Shown piece by piece: positions 11,116-22,962 of a stretch of 64,000 nt of DNA. The notes below the pieces were generated by a model. The model was not told the DNA's origin. It saw only the letters and a list, made by a program, of their open reading frames with translations, and made no database searches. The stretch lies in contig MU401513.1 in the NCBI GenBank assembly GCA_022579005.1, positions 62,001 to 126,000 on the forward strand, written 5' to 3'. The position numbers and the translations under genes were made by a program. How positions within the stretch are numbered: position 1 is the stretch's first letter; every line of letters starts with the position of its first letter. The DNA is from Poronia punctata (Eukaryota; Ascomycota; Sordariomycetes; Xylariales; Xylariaceae).

Positions 11116-13009
11116 ACGGTAATAGTTGCACCGTTGATGATCGTTCAACAAAATCGCTCGTCAGCTAGACTAGACTAGCTTAACTACTGCGAGTTTGAGA
11201 AGATAAGCATACTCAGAAGGAGAGTGGTATCCGTTCAAGGGCATCATGTCATCGTTTACTATCAAGAAAATTCGTCTGTTAGCTAATGACCTAGGCCACC
11301 ATCTTCCCTACATTCTATTACCCGAATTGGTCGTTCGGTCAGTAGGGCTGAGACTAGACACTCCAAACTAACCAGTCGTGCCAGTATTATCTTGTCTAGG
11401 TACGTCAGGGCGAGCGATAAAGCATATAGCAGAATCCAGAGGCTGTTCGGTGACGCAGCGTGACAGCGGTGCTTATAAAGCAACATGTACACTCACTACC
11501 TTAGGTTAAATACCTTAGCAAAGAGTGGTAACAAGTAACCTAGAATACTACGCTAGAAGATATCTGCTACCTTATACATAAGAAGAAGGTATTTAGTGGT
11601 ATGTCGTCGGTTACATCGCATTGCAATAGTCAAACCTAGACTTCAATGATAAAGTAGGTACCTCTTGTTATTACGCGTGCGCACACAGGCGAGATTAGAT
11701 GCGAAAGAAGCTAGAGTTGGTGTACGAGTAGGTACTTAGTCTAGAATTCAGGTGGGTTAGGCATTTTAGATGGAATCGGAAAATCGCGGGGATATCCGTT
11801 CAATACCTTGTTTGGCGCGCCCCAGACACGCCAGAGTTTAGTAGTATCTTTTACTCGTAGGTACCCCGGAATCGACCACGCGGTCCAGCTTGTGGATTCA
11901 CCCTGACAAGTACCTCGGCAGGTAAATACTTTTGTATTTCATGTATCTCGACGGCACAGAACCAGGGTTGTAAATCTTACACGTACACACAAGGACACAA
12001 GTTTGTTGCTCCTTTCCCAAGGGAGTCTGCAGGACATATTCCTGCAGCTGCAGCGCCTCGATATGTACATTTGTCCCATTACGAGTAGGTAGGTAGCACT
12101 TGCCACTCCTGGGCTCTCTACTCGTACACGTAGGCAAGCACAAACATGAAACCAAGCTACAATTTTTCAGCTCAGGACAAGCTTCTATTCTAGACGAGAC
12201 TTGGATTCTACCTGGCAACAAATCAGCCTCCTCTCATGTTTCATTCCATGTGTACGAACGAGCTTGTACCAGACGGGTAACCATTTTCTCGACGCAGGGT
12301 AAGGTACGAGTACGTACTCGGAGAAGCAGATGCTTTGAAGCATCATCATCTTACCCGAGCCATCTCTTGTTATGATTAACGTAAGAGAAAACGGACAAAA
12401 TCTTGGGCTTAGGTCACACCCGTGATCTGAATGCAGCCTCACCATCTATGTCTCCATCTTGCTACCTACGTCGCCTCTAGATCTTACCATGTTCTTTCTT
12501 TCTTTCTTCCTTCCTTCCCACTCTCCGCTCCTCATTTTATTTTATTCTTTAACTTGTAAATCCCCTGTGCGTAATGAAACTTGTTAGTTGATGATTTTAG
12601 CTTCTTTACTGCTCCACTACTATTCGACATCGATACCCGTTATCTCAATCTTCGCTTTACTTGACCTACGAGTACGCTTACAACCCCAGCGAGCCGCGAG
12701 GGGAGGACATGTATTACATGTACTACGTGTGGAACCAATGAACAACAATTAAGAAAGCAACTAGGACTGCTATCGCCTACTACAACCATCCCCTACGCAC
12801 ATAATATACAACGTCTAGTTGGTGGCCGGCAGATCATCTCGCCATAGCCTCAACTCCGCAACCGTGCCGCTGCATACCTACAATTAAACCAATTCTGTCA
12901 GGTCTAACCCAGGTATTACACGCACGGGTTAACGAATCCAACATCCCTCTGATTCTGAAGTTGTACCGTTCTATCGGTCTCCCGCAAGGCGGCCTTTAAC
13001 GTAGCCTAC
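11116..13009. other. Intergenic, 1.9 kb
   Basis: No gene supported on either strand. It contains six exact TACGAGTA/TACTCGTA octamers (11723, 11852, 12080, 12119, 12305, 12667) and a pyrimidine tract near 12490-12525 (CTTT/CCTT repeats), a common promoter feature in filamentous fungi. The tract lies about 500 bp before the start codon at 13010. Confidence 0.6.
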
Positions 13010-15477
13010 ATGCCGCCATTCCCCGTCAGCACAGTGTTGAATTCTCTAGTCGATCGAGATACCATCAGTAAGGCCGCCCAGGCCTTGGAGCCGCAAGTTG
13101 TGTGTGCCTGGCCTGTCTCCGGGCAGTATGGTTTTGGAACAAGAGTCCTGTAAGTCGGCATACTTGCTTGTGCAGGTGACCCCCACGAGACCCAGATATC
13201 AACTAAGCCGTCACTCTAGTTACTATATCTTGGTAGCAACTTGCGTATTAGCCCGGAGAACAGAATGGCTTAGAAATGCATGTCTGGCAGCCGCTCTGCT
13301 GCTGCCGGCTGTCGCTGCCATCCATGCAGTAGTGTTAGCCGCAGTGCAGTAAGTAAATACCCAGCCAACTTTCTCTTCATTGTTCCAGTCTCAGATAGCG
13401 CAGAGTCCGGACGGCAGTTGTGCCTTCCTAAACACCTCTGAACTGCAAATACAAGCTTACTGACAGCGACACGTAGTGTAGACAGTAAGCCGAGCTTATT
13501 ACTTGCCAGGATTTGTCGTCCTACAATCTCTAACGTATTTCTTGGTAGCCGCTGTGGATATGGACATATACGGCGCTTTTCAAATCTGCTCTATAGGCAT
13601 ATTAGCAGCACCTATCACGGTGTATAACTCCAAGACTTACTTCAACGATCCAGGCCGAAACATCATTTTCTTATGGACAGGCCTCCTCTTAACTGGTGAG
13701 TCAAGTGCGATCTTGCTTCGCTCTCTTTTGCCGAAACAGCCCTAAGTGATGTGACGCACAGGAATGCTGAGTTTGACGGTCGAGTTTTATCGAGCCGAAA
13801 CGCATGGCTGCAGCGTGGATAACGCTAACAACACTATTCCCTTCGATGCCTACAAATTCCCGTACGAGATGGCCGATTGCAACCTTCAATGCAGTCCCGA
13901 CCCGGGCGGGCCGTACTCGCCTATCCGCCGAGGTGCGAATAATGAAATCTTTGTGATCCCGGCACCACAAAGATTGACATTTAGCGCAGTCACTCTTCTT
14001 GCTGCTGGAAGTTCTATACCCCCTGTTTTAACTCTGGTATGTGTACTTATTGTTGTAGAGACTCGCACCCCATGCCCAGGGGGGACAAAGCCCCAAATCA
14101 ACGTAGGACCCGACGTGCTTACGCCTGCTGATTGTGTAGTTATTTACTTGGGAGAAGATCCGAGAAATCAACGGGAGGCGGCTTTTCGGCAGGGAGGAGG
14201 CCGAAGATGTGCCAATCGAGGGAACCAATGGCGCCACCCCTAAAATGATAGGCCTCGTCAATATGACGATTCAAAACTTTCTAAGCACAATACAAATTCC
14301 AATTTTTGGCGGCATCATCATCGTTCTTCTCACCCTCGGGGAACTTAATTTCTGGAGCCCACAGGTTGATTTCCAGACTGAACCTCTAAGTAGTGTTGGT
14401 AAGTGCCTATCGAGTCTGACCAATCCCTCGAACTTTCCTACGATGACGAATCCATTTTCTGACTTTTTAGGCCAATGGGCAAATGTGGTTGCTACCGCAC
14501 TTGTCGTCTTTGGTTCATTGTTTTACGTCCAAAAGGAATCCGGCGGCGCTAGTGTGAAGGACAAGGATGCTTCAGACGCCGACCATTCCGAATGTCGCGG
14601 GAGTTGCGAGCCGCGTCATTCCACGCAGACCAACGATGACGACAACAGCGTGGAAAGTAGGTCTCCGAGGGCGCCTTCTCCGTCGCCGGCCGGAGACGGG
14701 CCAAATAACATCATAATCTGCGGCCACACCGTCGCGGAAGCGGGGTCCGGCCTCAGCCTCCGCTCACATTCCGCCGACCATGACGGGTCTATCGAGCTCG
14801 CGAGGTTTGGTAGTTCAGAGCAACACTACACAACACTGGAACCAATATCGAACAAGCACAGACACACGGTAGCCAACATCTTGACTCGGGTCAGCAAATA
14901 TATCAGCGAACCGGCCGAATCGCACTACGATGATACCAGCTTTAGACGCGTGGGACAACGCAACTACCCCGATATCCCGGGCGAAGCCGAGCGAAACGCC
15001 CGCCTACAACAGATCAGGGATCAGTACCGAAACAGTCGCGACCACGAGGAAGCAAGCTCCACTCCTGCAATATCACGGAAAGCTAGTTTTTCTTCCGTGC
15101 TTACCGACGGTGAGGGCGCCTCATCACGGCGGGGTGTGTCGCCGTCACGACCGAACCCGGCACCATCGCGGTCGAATACCACGCCGACAGGGGCAAAGGG
15201 GAATATGTCCCCGGAGTTATCCAGAATAATCACAGCTCCGACCAGTACTGGACGGCCCAGACGGGACACACTCGAGGTACCGGATTTCTCTAGTCATCCG
15301 ATCCGACCGAACCCCGCACACCTACGTTCAGGCTCGACGTCTTCGTCAGTATTTGTCCCAGACTCGCAGGGATCTCCAAGAATTGTCATTTCCCAAGAGC
15401 CGGAAGAGGCATCGCCCACTTCACCGATTTCAAATACTCCACCTGATATGAACGCCACCCGGGCCGGGCCCCCTTGA
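13010..15477 (+). CDS. Multi-pass membrane protein of unknown function with long disordered tail
   Basis: Six predicted exons: 13010-13149, 13220-13348, about 13490-13695, 13762-14036, 14140-14398 and 14471-15477, giving about 671 residues. Donors are GTAAGT, GTAAGT, GTGAGT, GTATGT and GTAAGT, and the phases agree. The acceptor of exon 3 is the least certain because it was chosen to keep frame. Several hydrophobic segments lie in the first 400 residues or so (for example YYILVATCVLA, FVVLQSLTYFLVAAVDMDIYG, IFGGIIIVLLTLGEL, VVATALVVFGSLFYV). A conserved-looking stretch GAFQICSIGILAAPITVYNS recurs, as I recall, in unnamed fungal membrane proteins. The last 300 residues are Ser/Pro/Arg-rich and probably disordered on the cytoplasmic side. 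A cysteine-containing extracellular loop (DCNLQCSPDPGG) may be disulphide bonded. I do not recognise a named family and assign no function. Confidence 0.8.
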
Positions 15478-16115
15478 GTTACCTACTCCCGAGGCAGGCG
15501 GGTAGGGGTTTACCTCTGAAGACCTACAGTGATATAGTGAACCACTCACGGGGCACATCGTACGTCTCGTGAGGCGGTGTGTTACTCCTGACTAAATTCA
15601 AATGTAATCTTGTACTACTACCTATTTCTCACCTTTATTTTCACGACTCGGAACGCAATGATCTCACGACCACGGTTTGCAATCCAAGCAAGCCGGCCCT
15701 TAGGTAAGGAAACCCCCGGACACACCATGTTCCCCATTATTCTAACGGTCTTCATAGTTCCGGTCTGGTGGTTTCTGCATCTCAGTCCTCGCTTAAGCGG
15801 ACGGCTCGAAGAGTATACAGCCGGATGAGCTACATTTTAGAATGACGTTATATGATTTATGGCAGTTGTGTATAGTATACATTGGATTTCAAAGATGGAC
15901 ATATTCGAGTCTCATACATAGCGACAGAAAGTACCCTAGAAGCCTTAGAGCGCATCGTTAGAAGTTATATAGTTCAGGCGTATATAGATAACTGGAATTA
16001 TTCGTTTTAAACATGTCTCTCCATTTATCCAAGGAAACACAATATAGTGCATAGCCTTGTATGATTCGTATTAAACCATCTTGCCATTAACCTCGTCACC
16101 TTTCCACGCCTCTCC
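15478..16115. other. Convergent intergenic region
   Basis: Lies between the 3' ends of the membrane-protein gene (+) and the PEX11-type gene (-). No gene or repeat seen. Confidence 0.6.
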
Positions 16116-17264
16116 CTACTTATCCACCTTACCCGTACCCTTCTTTCCCTTCTTCTCGATTCGCCCCTGATCCTGACCGCCGGCGGCGGCAACCACCTCC
16201 CGTCCACATCTATCCCAAATATCCACACTTGTTAGAACCGTCGTAACAAACATGGCCAAACCAACAATCCCCGCATCCACAGGGATCCAACCAACAATAC
16301 TCCCAGGAATCAAAATATCCAGCCCATCCGAAACAACCCTTCTTGTAAGAATCAAAATCTCCCTCCTTTTTCTTACTTTTTCCCTAGCCGCCTCTCCCCT
16401 AGCTTCCTCTCCCCCTTTCTCTTCCTCCCCTTTCTTCCTATCCCCCTCTACATCCCCCCAAACCATCAAAATCCTACCGACCCCCGCAAAAACCCCACAG
16501 ACAAGGGAAAACAACCAAAACCTCTGTCCCTCCACGCTAACCACCTTTTCCATCTCCTTTCCCCAAACTTGTAACCCAATCGCGTCAAAAAACGTGCTGC
16601 TTTCGAGAAGGAGATACATTCCGTTGAAAGTTTGTTTGAAGATATCCAACCATATTACTGTGTCATTGTCTTTTTGGTTTTGGTTTTGGTTTTGGGATGA
16701 AGAAAGTAATTTCCGCGCCGTACCAAAAGATTCCAGGAATCGGAAGATTCGGAAATATCGCCGCGCAAGGGCGAGATTGCTTCGGAGGAGGAGGAGGGAG
16801 GCGTAGACCGGTACTTCTTTTGATGATGATGATGATGGATTTGTGGACAAGGAAAAGGAAAAGGAATCTAGTAGGTATAAGAGACATGTAAAAGGTAAAG
16901 TGTAAGAGGTTAGGATCTGGGCCGTTGCTTGGAAGAGGCGGAATGTTCGTTCGAGACCGGCTTTTTCTTTTTTTTTTCTCATTAGTTATATCTATCTCAG
17001 TGTACTCGTATGTTGTATGTGAGAGAAGCGGAACTACACGTAAAAAAAAAAAAAAAAAAAAAAAGTAAAAAAAAAAAGCAACTGCGTGGGAATTTCATCA
17101 TCATACGTCTCTTTCTTCAACTGTTATTGAAAATAGCCCACGATCCGTAAAAAAGAAAGATTGAGTGATGAGCGATGGAAAATACATGAGAAAAAAGAAG
17201 GAATAATATATCACATACCGGCATCTGTCCCGAACTTCACGAATTGTTCAAACGTACGGCCCAT
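16116..17264 (-). CDS. PEX11-family peroxisomal membrane protein
   Basis: Peroxisome elongation and proliferation factor, in the membrane of the organelle. Exons 17264-17219 and 16960-16116 give about 296 residues. The first exon encodes MGRTFEQFVKFGTDA and is needed to complete the conserved N-terminus FGTDAAGLERTFRLFQATAQ; the long frame alone would start at an artefact inside the intron. Family features are the amphipathic N-terminal helix, the RYFRIFRFLESF stretch and a C-terminal hydrophobic segment DILIPGSIVGWIPVDAGIVG. Low-complexity insertions are present: QNQNQNQ encoded by TTTTGG repeats near 16672-16697, a Ser run at about 16819-16836, and a Lys/Glu-rich linker. The 258-bp intron carries a run of about 22 A at 17042 and a TACTCGTA octamer at 17003. 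Probably the PEX11C-like branch, judging by length and the linker. Confidence 0.85.
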
Positions 17265-17966
17265 TTTGACTGACTGTCTTGTCTCAGGTACTCGTACCTA
17301 GTATCTTCTTACTACCCCGTCTGGTATGGTCTCGGCAAGGGAACGATGTTGTTAGATATGAAATACCAACAAAAAACCAAGATGTGATAAAAGGTAGAAG
17401 GCTGACAGCTTACATATACCTATCAGATTACCTATCCGTCAAATATGGCGGTCGGGATTGTGTAACCCCCCGAAAATGAAATTGAAGAGGTCGGTCTGCC
17501 CACAACTGTGGATCTCCGAAGCGGCCGCACACCGTGATCGGGCTTTAGACGTACATAACCTACATCCCTACCTCATGATTAAAGTTTATGGATTTTTGTC
17601 TACAGCATTTCATATCAAGGCAAATTCGACTTTATATTCTACCGGTGAGATGAAACGACAACGCAGTCAAAGTGACACTCTAAACGCTACCTACTTTCGA
17701 CATGTAAAGACTCAGCCAGTTCACAAATTCGAAATACCCACAGACAACAAGCCAGTCATTCACAAAATAACACCGGCCCCCCGCAGCTTGGGCATATCAA
17801 TAATAATTGTAAGAAAAAGTTCGTAGTGGATATATACATAGTGACGGTAAGTTGAGGTACAGTGTACAAGGTTAGGTTATCCCTTCTCTAAACCGCAAAC
17901 TGCAACTCTGCGCGAGCCATTTTGTTTCGTGTCTTTTGTTTGTTATGTGGTAAAAAATCACAGAAT
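17265..17966. other. Intergenic, upstream of the PEX11-type gene
   Basis: Holds the PEX11-side promoter and the 3' flank of the complex I gene. One TACTCGTA octamer at 17289. The 122-residue frame here has no protein-like features and is not called. Confidence 0.6.
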
Positions 17967-19621
17967 CTATTGGCCAGGTGCGATCAACTTGCCCTCCGCT
18001 CGTGCATTAGGGTGCCATCCGCCACTATAGGTTTGAGCACCACCATTTTCAGCCGCGTACTGCCGCATTCTTGCCTGCAACTCGGGTCTGAAATGTCGGA
18101 TGAGGCCCTGGATAGGCCAGGCAAAAGCCTCGCCAAGAGCTGTATACCATTGTTAGTTCGCAGACCAGCTAGTCGCTATAGAGATAGGGACCGAAGGAGC
18201 GGATGGAGCCGTTACTTACCACAGATAGTGTGTCCTTCGACTTGTTTTGTCAGTTCTTGAAGCATGTCAATTTCCCTTTCACGGCCCTGGCCCTTCTCGA
18301 ACCTGGACATGATCTGCTCCGTCCACTTGCTGCCTTCACGGCAGGGTGTGCATTGACCGCAAGACTCGTGGCGATAGAAGTGAGATAACCTAGAGATGGC
18401 CCGGACGACATCGGCACTCTTGTCCAGAACGATAACAGCTGCCGTACCAAGACCGGACTGGCTATCTTTCAGTGCGTCGAAGTCCATAAGCTGGTCATCG
18501 CAGATGTGCTTGGGTAGGATGGGCGTCGAGGATCCACCGGGAATGATGGCCAGGAGGTTGTCCCAGCCACCCTTTACACCACCGCAGTGCTTATCGATGA
18601 GCTCTCGTAGGGGTATGCTCATTTCCTCTTCAACAGTAGCTGGGTTGTTGACGTTACCCGAGATACAGAAGAGCTTAGTTCCCTGGTTTCGCTCGCGGCC
18701 GAAGCCAGCGAACCAGTTTCCTCCTCTTCTGCAAATCGTAGGGGCGACAGCGACCGTCTCGACGTTGGCTACGGTCGAGGGGCAACCGAAAAGACCGACG
18801 GCGGCAGGGAACGGGGGCTTAAGACGCGGCTTTCCGGGCTTTCCTTCGAGGGACTCGATGAGCGACGTCTCTTCACCGCAAACGTAAGCACCGGCACCCC
18901 GGTGAAGGTAGACGTCAAAATCATAACCAGAGCCGCAAGCGTTCTTTCCGATTAATCCGTCGGCATAAGCTTCGTTGATGGCAGTTTGGAGCACGGCAGC
19001 CTCGTGAATGAACTCTCCGCGGATGTAGATGTAAGCAGCAGTGGCGTTCATGGCTCGGCCGGCAACGAGACATCCTTCGATGAGCTTGTGGGGGTCCTTT
19101 CGCATAATCTCTCGGTCTTTACATGTTCCGGGCTCGCCCTCGTCGGCGTTGACCACTAGGTATCTGGGCTTGGTGTCCTTATCCCAGTCCTTGAAGTTCA
19201 TAAACGACTAAAGATAACAATCGAAATTAGTCTTCCCTCACCCCATCATCCCCGCGCCGATGGAAGAGAATAGAAAAAGAATATGGCAACGAACCCATTT
19301 CAGACCCGAGGGAAATCCAGCTCCTCCTCTACCCCGTAGACCTGAAGCCTTGATCTCGCTAATAATCCACTCATGACCCTTCAGCAGAATCTCCTTCGTC
19401 TTGTGCCAGTCTCCCATCTTCTTAGCGGACTTAAGGTCAGGGGGGAAGCGGCCGTAGAGATTCTGGAAGATACGGTCCTGATCTCTTAGACCGCCGTATG
19501 TTCGCTTCGGGGCGGCATCCTGGACGGTCGCGAAGGTTCGGTTCTGGGTGCCGGCGGATAGGGAAACGCGCGTCAGAGCCTTCACAGAGGCTGCCGACGG
19601 TGTGGTGGTCCTGGACAGCAT
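17967..19621 (-). CDS. nuo-51: NADH:ubiquinone oxidoreductase 51-kDa flavoprotein subunit (NDUFV1), mitochondrial
   Basis: Complex I subunit that binds FMN and NADH and carries the N3 [4Fe-4S] cluster; it is the electron entry point on the matrix arm. Exons 19621-19295, 19207-18220 and 18139-17967 give 495 residues, close to the usual length. I chose the ATG at 19621 because it opens a good mitochondrial presequence ([18 protein letters not shown]); an in-frame ATG at 19678 would put an unlikely leader before it. Visible motifs: [16 protein letters not shown] (FMN/NADH site), [35 protein letters not shown] and the cluster motif [12 protein letters not shown] with the fourth cysteine in HTICAL, which is formed across intron 2. 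The first donor is GTTCGT. Faces the dynactin p27 gene across a 527-bp divergent promoter region. Confidence 0.95.
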
Positions 19622-20148
19622 CGTGAAGGTCGGTTTGGGCGCCCAAAGGAGCAGGGAGAGGGGAGAGTCCAGTGGCAATGGGAGGTGTTTGTCTAGGATT
19701 TAGTGATGTCGAGTAATGGATGAGGCGACTTCAAATCAAAGGTTCCCAAATGGCTCAAACATTATTGGTCAGGAGAGCTTCTAGGTGGAGCCCGCCTTTG
19801 TCTCGTCGTGTACCCTGTACATCTCGCTCCATCTCAACGTAGTGAGTTTGAGAGCTTGGGCCACTATATCTTAGAACCCGGGCGACTATCGATAAGGTCA
19901 TTCTTGTAACTCAATACAACGTGGAACAGAACGGACGCCGTTTGTTGTCCACTCTTTCAACCGGACCACCTACGAGTACTAACACATAGATCATACATTC
20001 AAGCATGTTTGATTAGAACATAGGAACCCGGTCTATCTTTTTGTCGGATAGTTGGAGGATTGAGGCAGCTATGAGCTTCTCATCTACCTTGAGATAACTG
20101 AGCTTCTTAAGCGGGGAGCAGGGCACCAAGTCGAGCCAGTCCGGCATC
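19622..20148. promoter_or_regulatory. Divergent promoter region, NDUFV1 and dynactin p27
   Basis: Head-to-head spacing of 527 bp between two start codons. One TACGAGTA octamer at 19971. No clear TATA box seen. Confidence 0.5.
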
Positions 20149-20809
20149 ATGTCCACGAGCAAGCGACAATCGATTCTCCCGCGGGTACAGTCGGGCCCAA
20201 GAGCCCCTGTCAACTTCTCATCCGGCGTCACCATCGCAGAATCTGCCATCCTGACTGGTACCCACACGATCAACATCGGTTTCGAGTCGGTCATCCATCC
20301 GCGCGCGAAGCTCGATTCCGCGAACGGGAGGATCACCATGGGACGCAAATGTATTGTGCACGAGCGTACCAATGTTGGGGCGATTTCAGCCGACCCCAAG
20401 ATCACCGACTCGCGTGAAGGTGGCGTCGTTATGGGCGATTACGTCACAGTCGAGGTTGGAGCGGTCATTGAGTCCGGTGGAACCATAATTGGTGATGGCT
20501 GTACAGTAGCTGTTGGGAGCCGGGTCGGCAAGGGTGCAAAGCTTGGAAAGGTTAGATGGTTCCTCGTAGGCCCCGGACGGTATCGTCTTGATAGGAGCTG
20601 ATGTATACTTGTAGCATTGCATTCTGACGCCGAGAAGCGTGATACAACCTGGCGAAGCAGTACCGGATTTTACAGTGGTTTTCTCGAACGGCGCCAGACG
20701 ACAGGATAAACGCGGCGCAACGGATTTGACGAAGAAGGCCCATACGCGACATATAGAGGTGTTGCGGAAGTTGATACCCAGTAACCGTGCGAAATTCGAA
20801 CAACAATGA
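20149..20809 (+). CDS. Dynactin subunit p27-like protein (left-handed beta helix)
   Basis: Subunit of the pointed-end complex of dynactin, the dynein cofactor for microtubule transport. Exons 20149-20550 and 20615-20809, phase 0, give 198 residues, a normal size. The sequence shows hexapeptide-repeat character typical of a left-handed beta helix (for example VTIAESAILTGTHTINIG, IIGDGCTVAVGSRVGKGA) and a C-terminal helix HIEVLRKLIPSNRAKFEQQ. The intron donor is GTTAGA, which is not a strong consensus, but the acceptor at 20614 and reading frame give the expected continuation HCILTPRSVI. Other hexapeptide-repeat proteins are possible, but the order of features fits dynactin p27 (DCTN6) best. 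Confidence 0.85.
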
Positions 20810-21118
20810 TACCCCGTAACTGATATTAACTATATTATTGTTTTCAACACTTGCCTATGGTCGTTGCTTCATCTTTCTAGCGCAAGTAGGGACGACGATA
20901 TTTGAGCCCGCAGTTCACATAACTACGATGTCTCCGGATCATCACGTATCAAGAGCGACCCCTGTACCATCGCCCAGGAAGCATTCTCAAACTGGTATAT
21001 GGAGTCTTTGATTATACATATGGAAAGTCTTTCTAAAGCTGCTTGGCCAGGAATACGGAAATGAACGCCGTTCTTGGACCTCTATTTACATTGTCTTACG
21101 GTCAAAATGATGAAATGG
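20810..21118. other. Convergent intergenic region
   Basis: 309 bp between the 3' ends of the dynactin p27 and dehydrogenase genes. Nothing further seen. Confidence 0.6.
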
Positions 21119-22209
21119 TCAGATATTGGCCGAAATACCAGGCTGGATATCGTCGAGCTTTCTCATCAGCTCATCAAAGAACCGTTGTTGGACTTCTTGA
21201 CCCCATTTCCCAGTAACATGGCATGAGGGCCTGGATGAATAACGTCAGCACAAGCGCCACAAGCGCCACAAGCTTCAGGGAACATAACGGAAACTCACTC
21301 TTGGATCTTGCAATTCGCCAAAAAATGTCCGCTAGTCTCCGGGCCGGCTAGTATTCCATGGACTAGAATACGACCGCCCTCTTCGGTGGAACGGGCTAGC
21401 GCCGCTTCAAAGACTTTGAACCCTGCCGACCCGGCGCTCTCCCGTGCCAGATTCGACTTGCAGAAGCTAGGATTAGGTGTGTTAATGATGCACTGCCCCT
21501 TACCCGATGCCTTCGACCTTGCGGCAAACTCGCGCACGGCGTAGATGACGAGAAATTTGCTGAGGTTGTATCGTCCGGCCATGTCGGACGTGTCAGGGTC
21601 ATTCAGTCGGTCCAAGATGCTGCGGTCGGCCGGCTGCAGTTCGGCAAGCGGGGCGACGTAATGTAACGTGCTGTTGGGAATTGCGAATCGAGGCACGTTG
21701 CCTGTCTTCTTTCCGCTTTCACGCATCTTTGGCAGCAGAAGGAGATAGAGTAAAAAGGTGCTGATAACATTTACGTTCAGCATTTTCTCATTGCCCTCGC
21801 TTAGGGCGAATTTTGTCGTCATCAGACCCGCGTTCGCTAAAACGCCATCAAGACGCGGAAGTTCGGATGCACGGCTTGCAAAAGCTTTGATGGAGTCATA
21901 ACTGTCCATGTCGATGGGCCAGACCTCTATCGAGCTCGATTTTTCTTGATGTGCCGGAACCGAAGAGAGAATGGCCTTTCTCGCAGCCTCTCCCTTGCCC
22001 AGGTCTCGCACGGCCATGATCAGTCTGCCGACTCCTAGTTGTACTAAGAGCTTGCTTGCTTCGAAGCCGAGGCCTGTGTTGGCTCCTGTTACGACGATGG
22101 TCGAATCTGCCAGTTGGGGAGTGCTTTTAGGGACGGGTACAGTGACGAAATATTTCCCGTAGACTACGGCTCCAACTGCGTGGAGTGCGGATGTTGCAGA
22201 CACAGACAT
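21119..22209 (-). CDS. Short-chain dehydrogenase/reductase
   Basis: NAD(P)H-dependent oxidoreductase of the SDR superfamily; substrate unknown. Exons 22209-21299 and 21230-21119 give 340 residues. The last exon supplies the C-terminus (PSCHVTGKWGQEVQQRFFDEL), typical of fungal SDRs related to retinol dehydrogenase-like enzymes. Motifs: cofactor loop TGANTGLG, the LANAGL motif, and the active-site YNLSK (YxxxK). The short hydrophobic N-terminus before the Rossmann fold could anchor it to a membrane. An in-frame ATG at 22254 would add 15 residues; I prefer 22209. It is divergent from the Zn2Cys6 regulator gene, an arrangement that sometimes reflects local control, though nothing here proves it. 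Confidence 0.85.
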
Positions 22210-22962
22210 GTTGAAGTTGTAGTTTTGGAGCGAATGTCCAGTGATTAAATGCAAGGGAAGTAGCGAAGAGAGGTAAATAGCTGGGACTGCAGAGGGTTGA
22301 ATGCGTTATAGAGAGACGAGTCTCCAACATGATCATTATCGAATTCGAAACGTAGGTATATATATTTGTGGTGTTCAAACGACGACATTCAATTCTTTAG
22401 CATACAAAGGCGGTCCTAATATCTCCTTGCTCCTTTTTCAAAATGACGGCTCATGATCGTCGGACTTGAGGACGTAAATACAGGTAATCCCGGAACGACC
22501 CATGGTCAAACAGCCCAGGCTTGGATATATAAATAGATTGAGAATACAAACTACTCTGTCCAACTTGGGAGTATATGCTGAAATTATGCGGGCGAGGTGT
22601 AGTGACCGGAGGCAAAGAGGGATATCCGGACCCGATCCTCCATCGGTAGCGTCCGCGGGGTTAATAATTCCGCTTCTGGGGCCGGGGTTTAATATCCACA
22701 GTATGATTGGCTTAAAACTAGCACTGCCCGTATGCTGCTTGCCTTTATCATGTGTAGTAATAGAAGGTCAAGAACTACTACCTTGACGAGTATCCGCGGG
22801 CTGTTTAAATTTTTGAAATAGTATTTGAGAAATTCGTTACGGTATAACTTATAAGCTACGAGTCGTTCTTTCCTATAGATGTGCAAAATTTCTGCGCTAG
22901 AGTGTCCCGCAGTCTTCAAGGCAGTACCTCCCTGTATAGGAGGTAGGTAGGTACGGCCCAGA
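22210..22962. promoter_or_regulatory. Divergent intergenic region, dehydrogenase and Zn2Cys6 regulator
   Basis: 753 bp between two start codons. Several CGG and CCG triplets, the half-sites bound by Zn2Cys6 factors, are present, including CCGGAGG near 22607, but no clean inverted CGG pair with fixed spacing stands out. A short AGGT tandem lies at about 22938-22953, just before the regulator start. Confidence 0.4.

Noticed and set aside
16252..16806. 184-residue + strand frame opposite the PEX11-type gene
   Set aside because: Antisense shadow of a conserved gene; composition is Ser/Pro-rich and nothing supports it.
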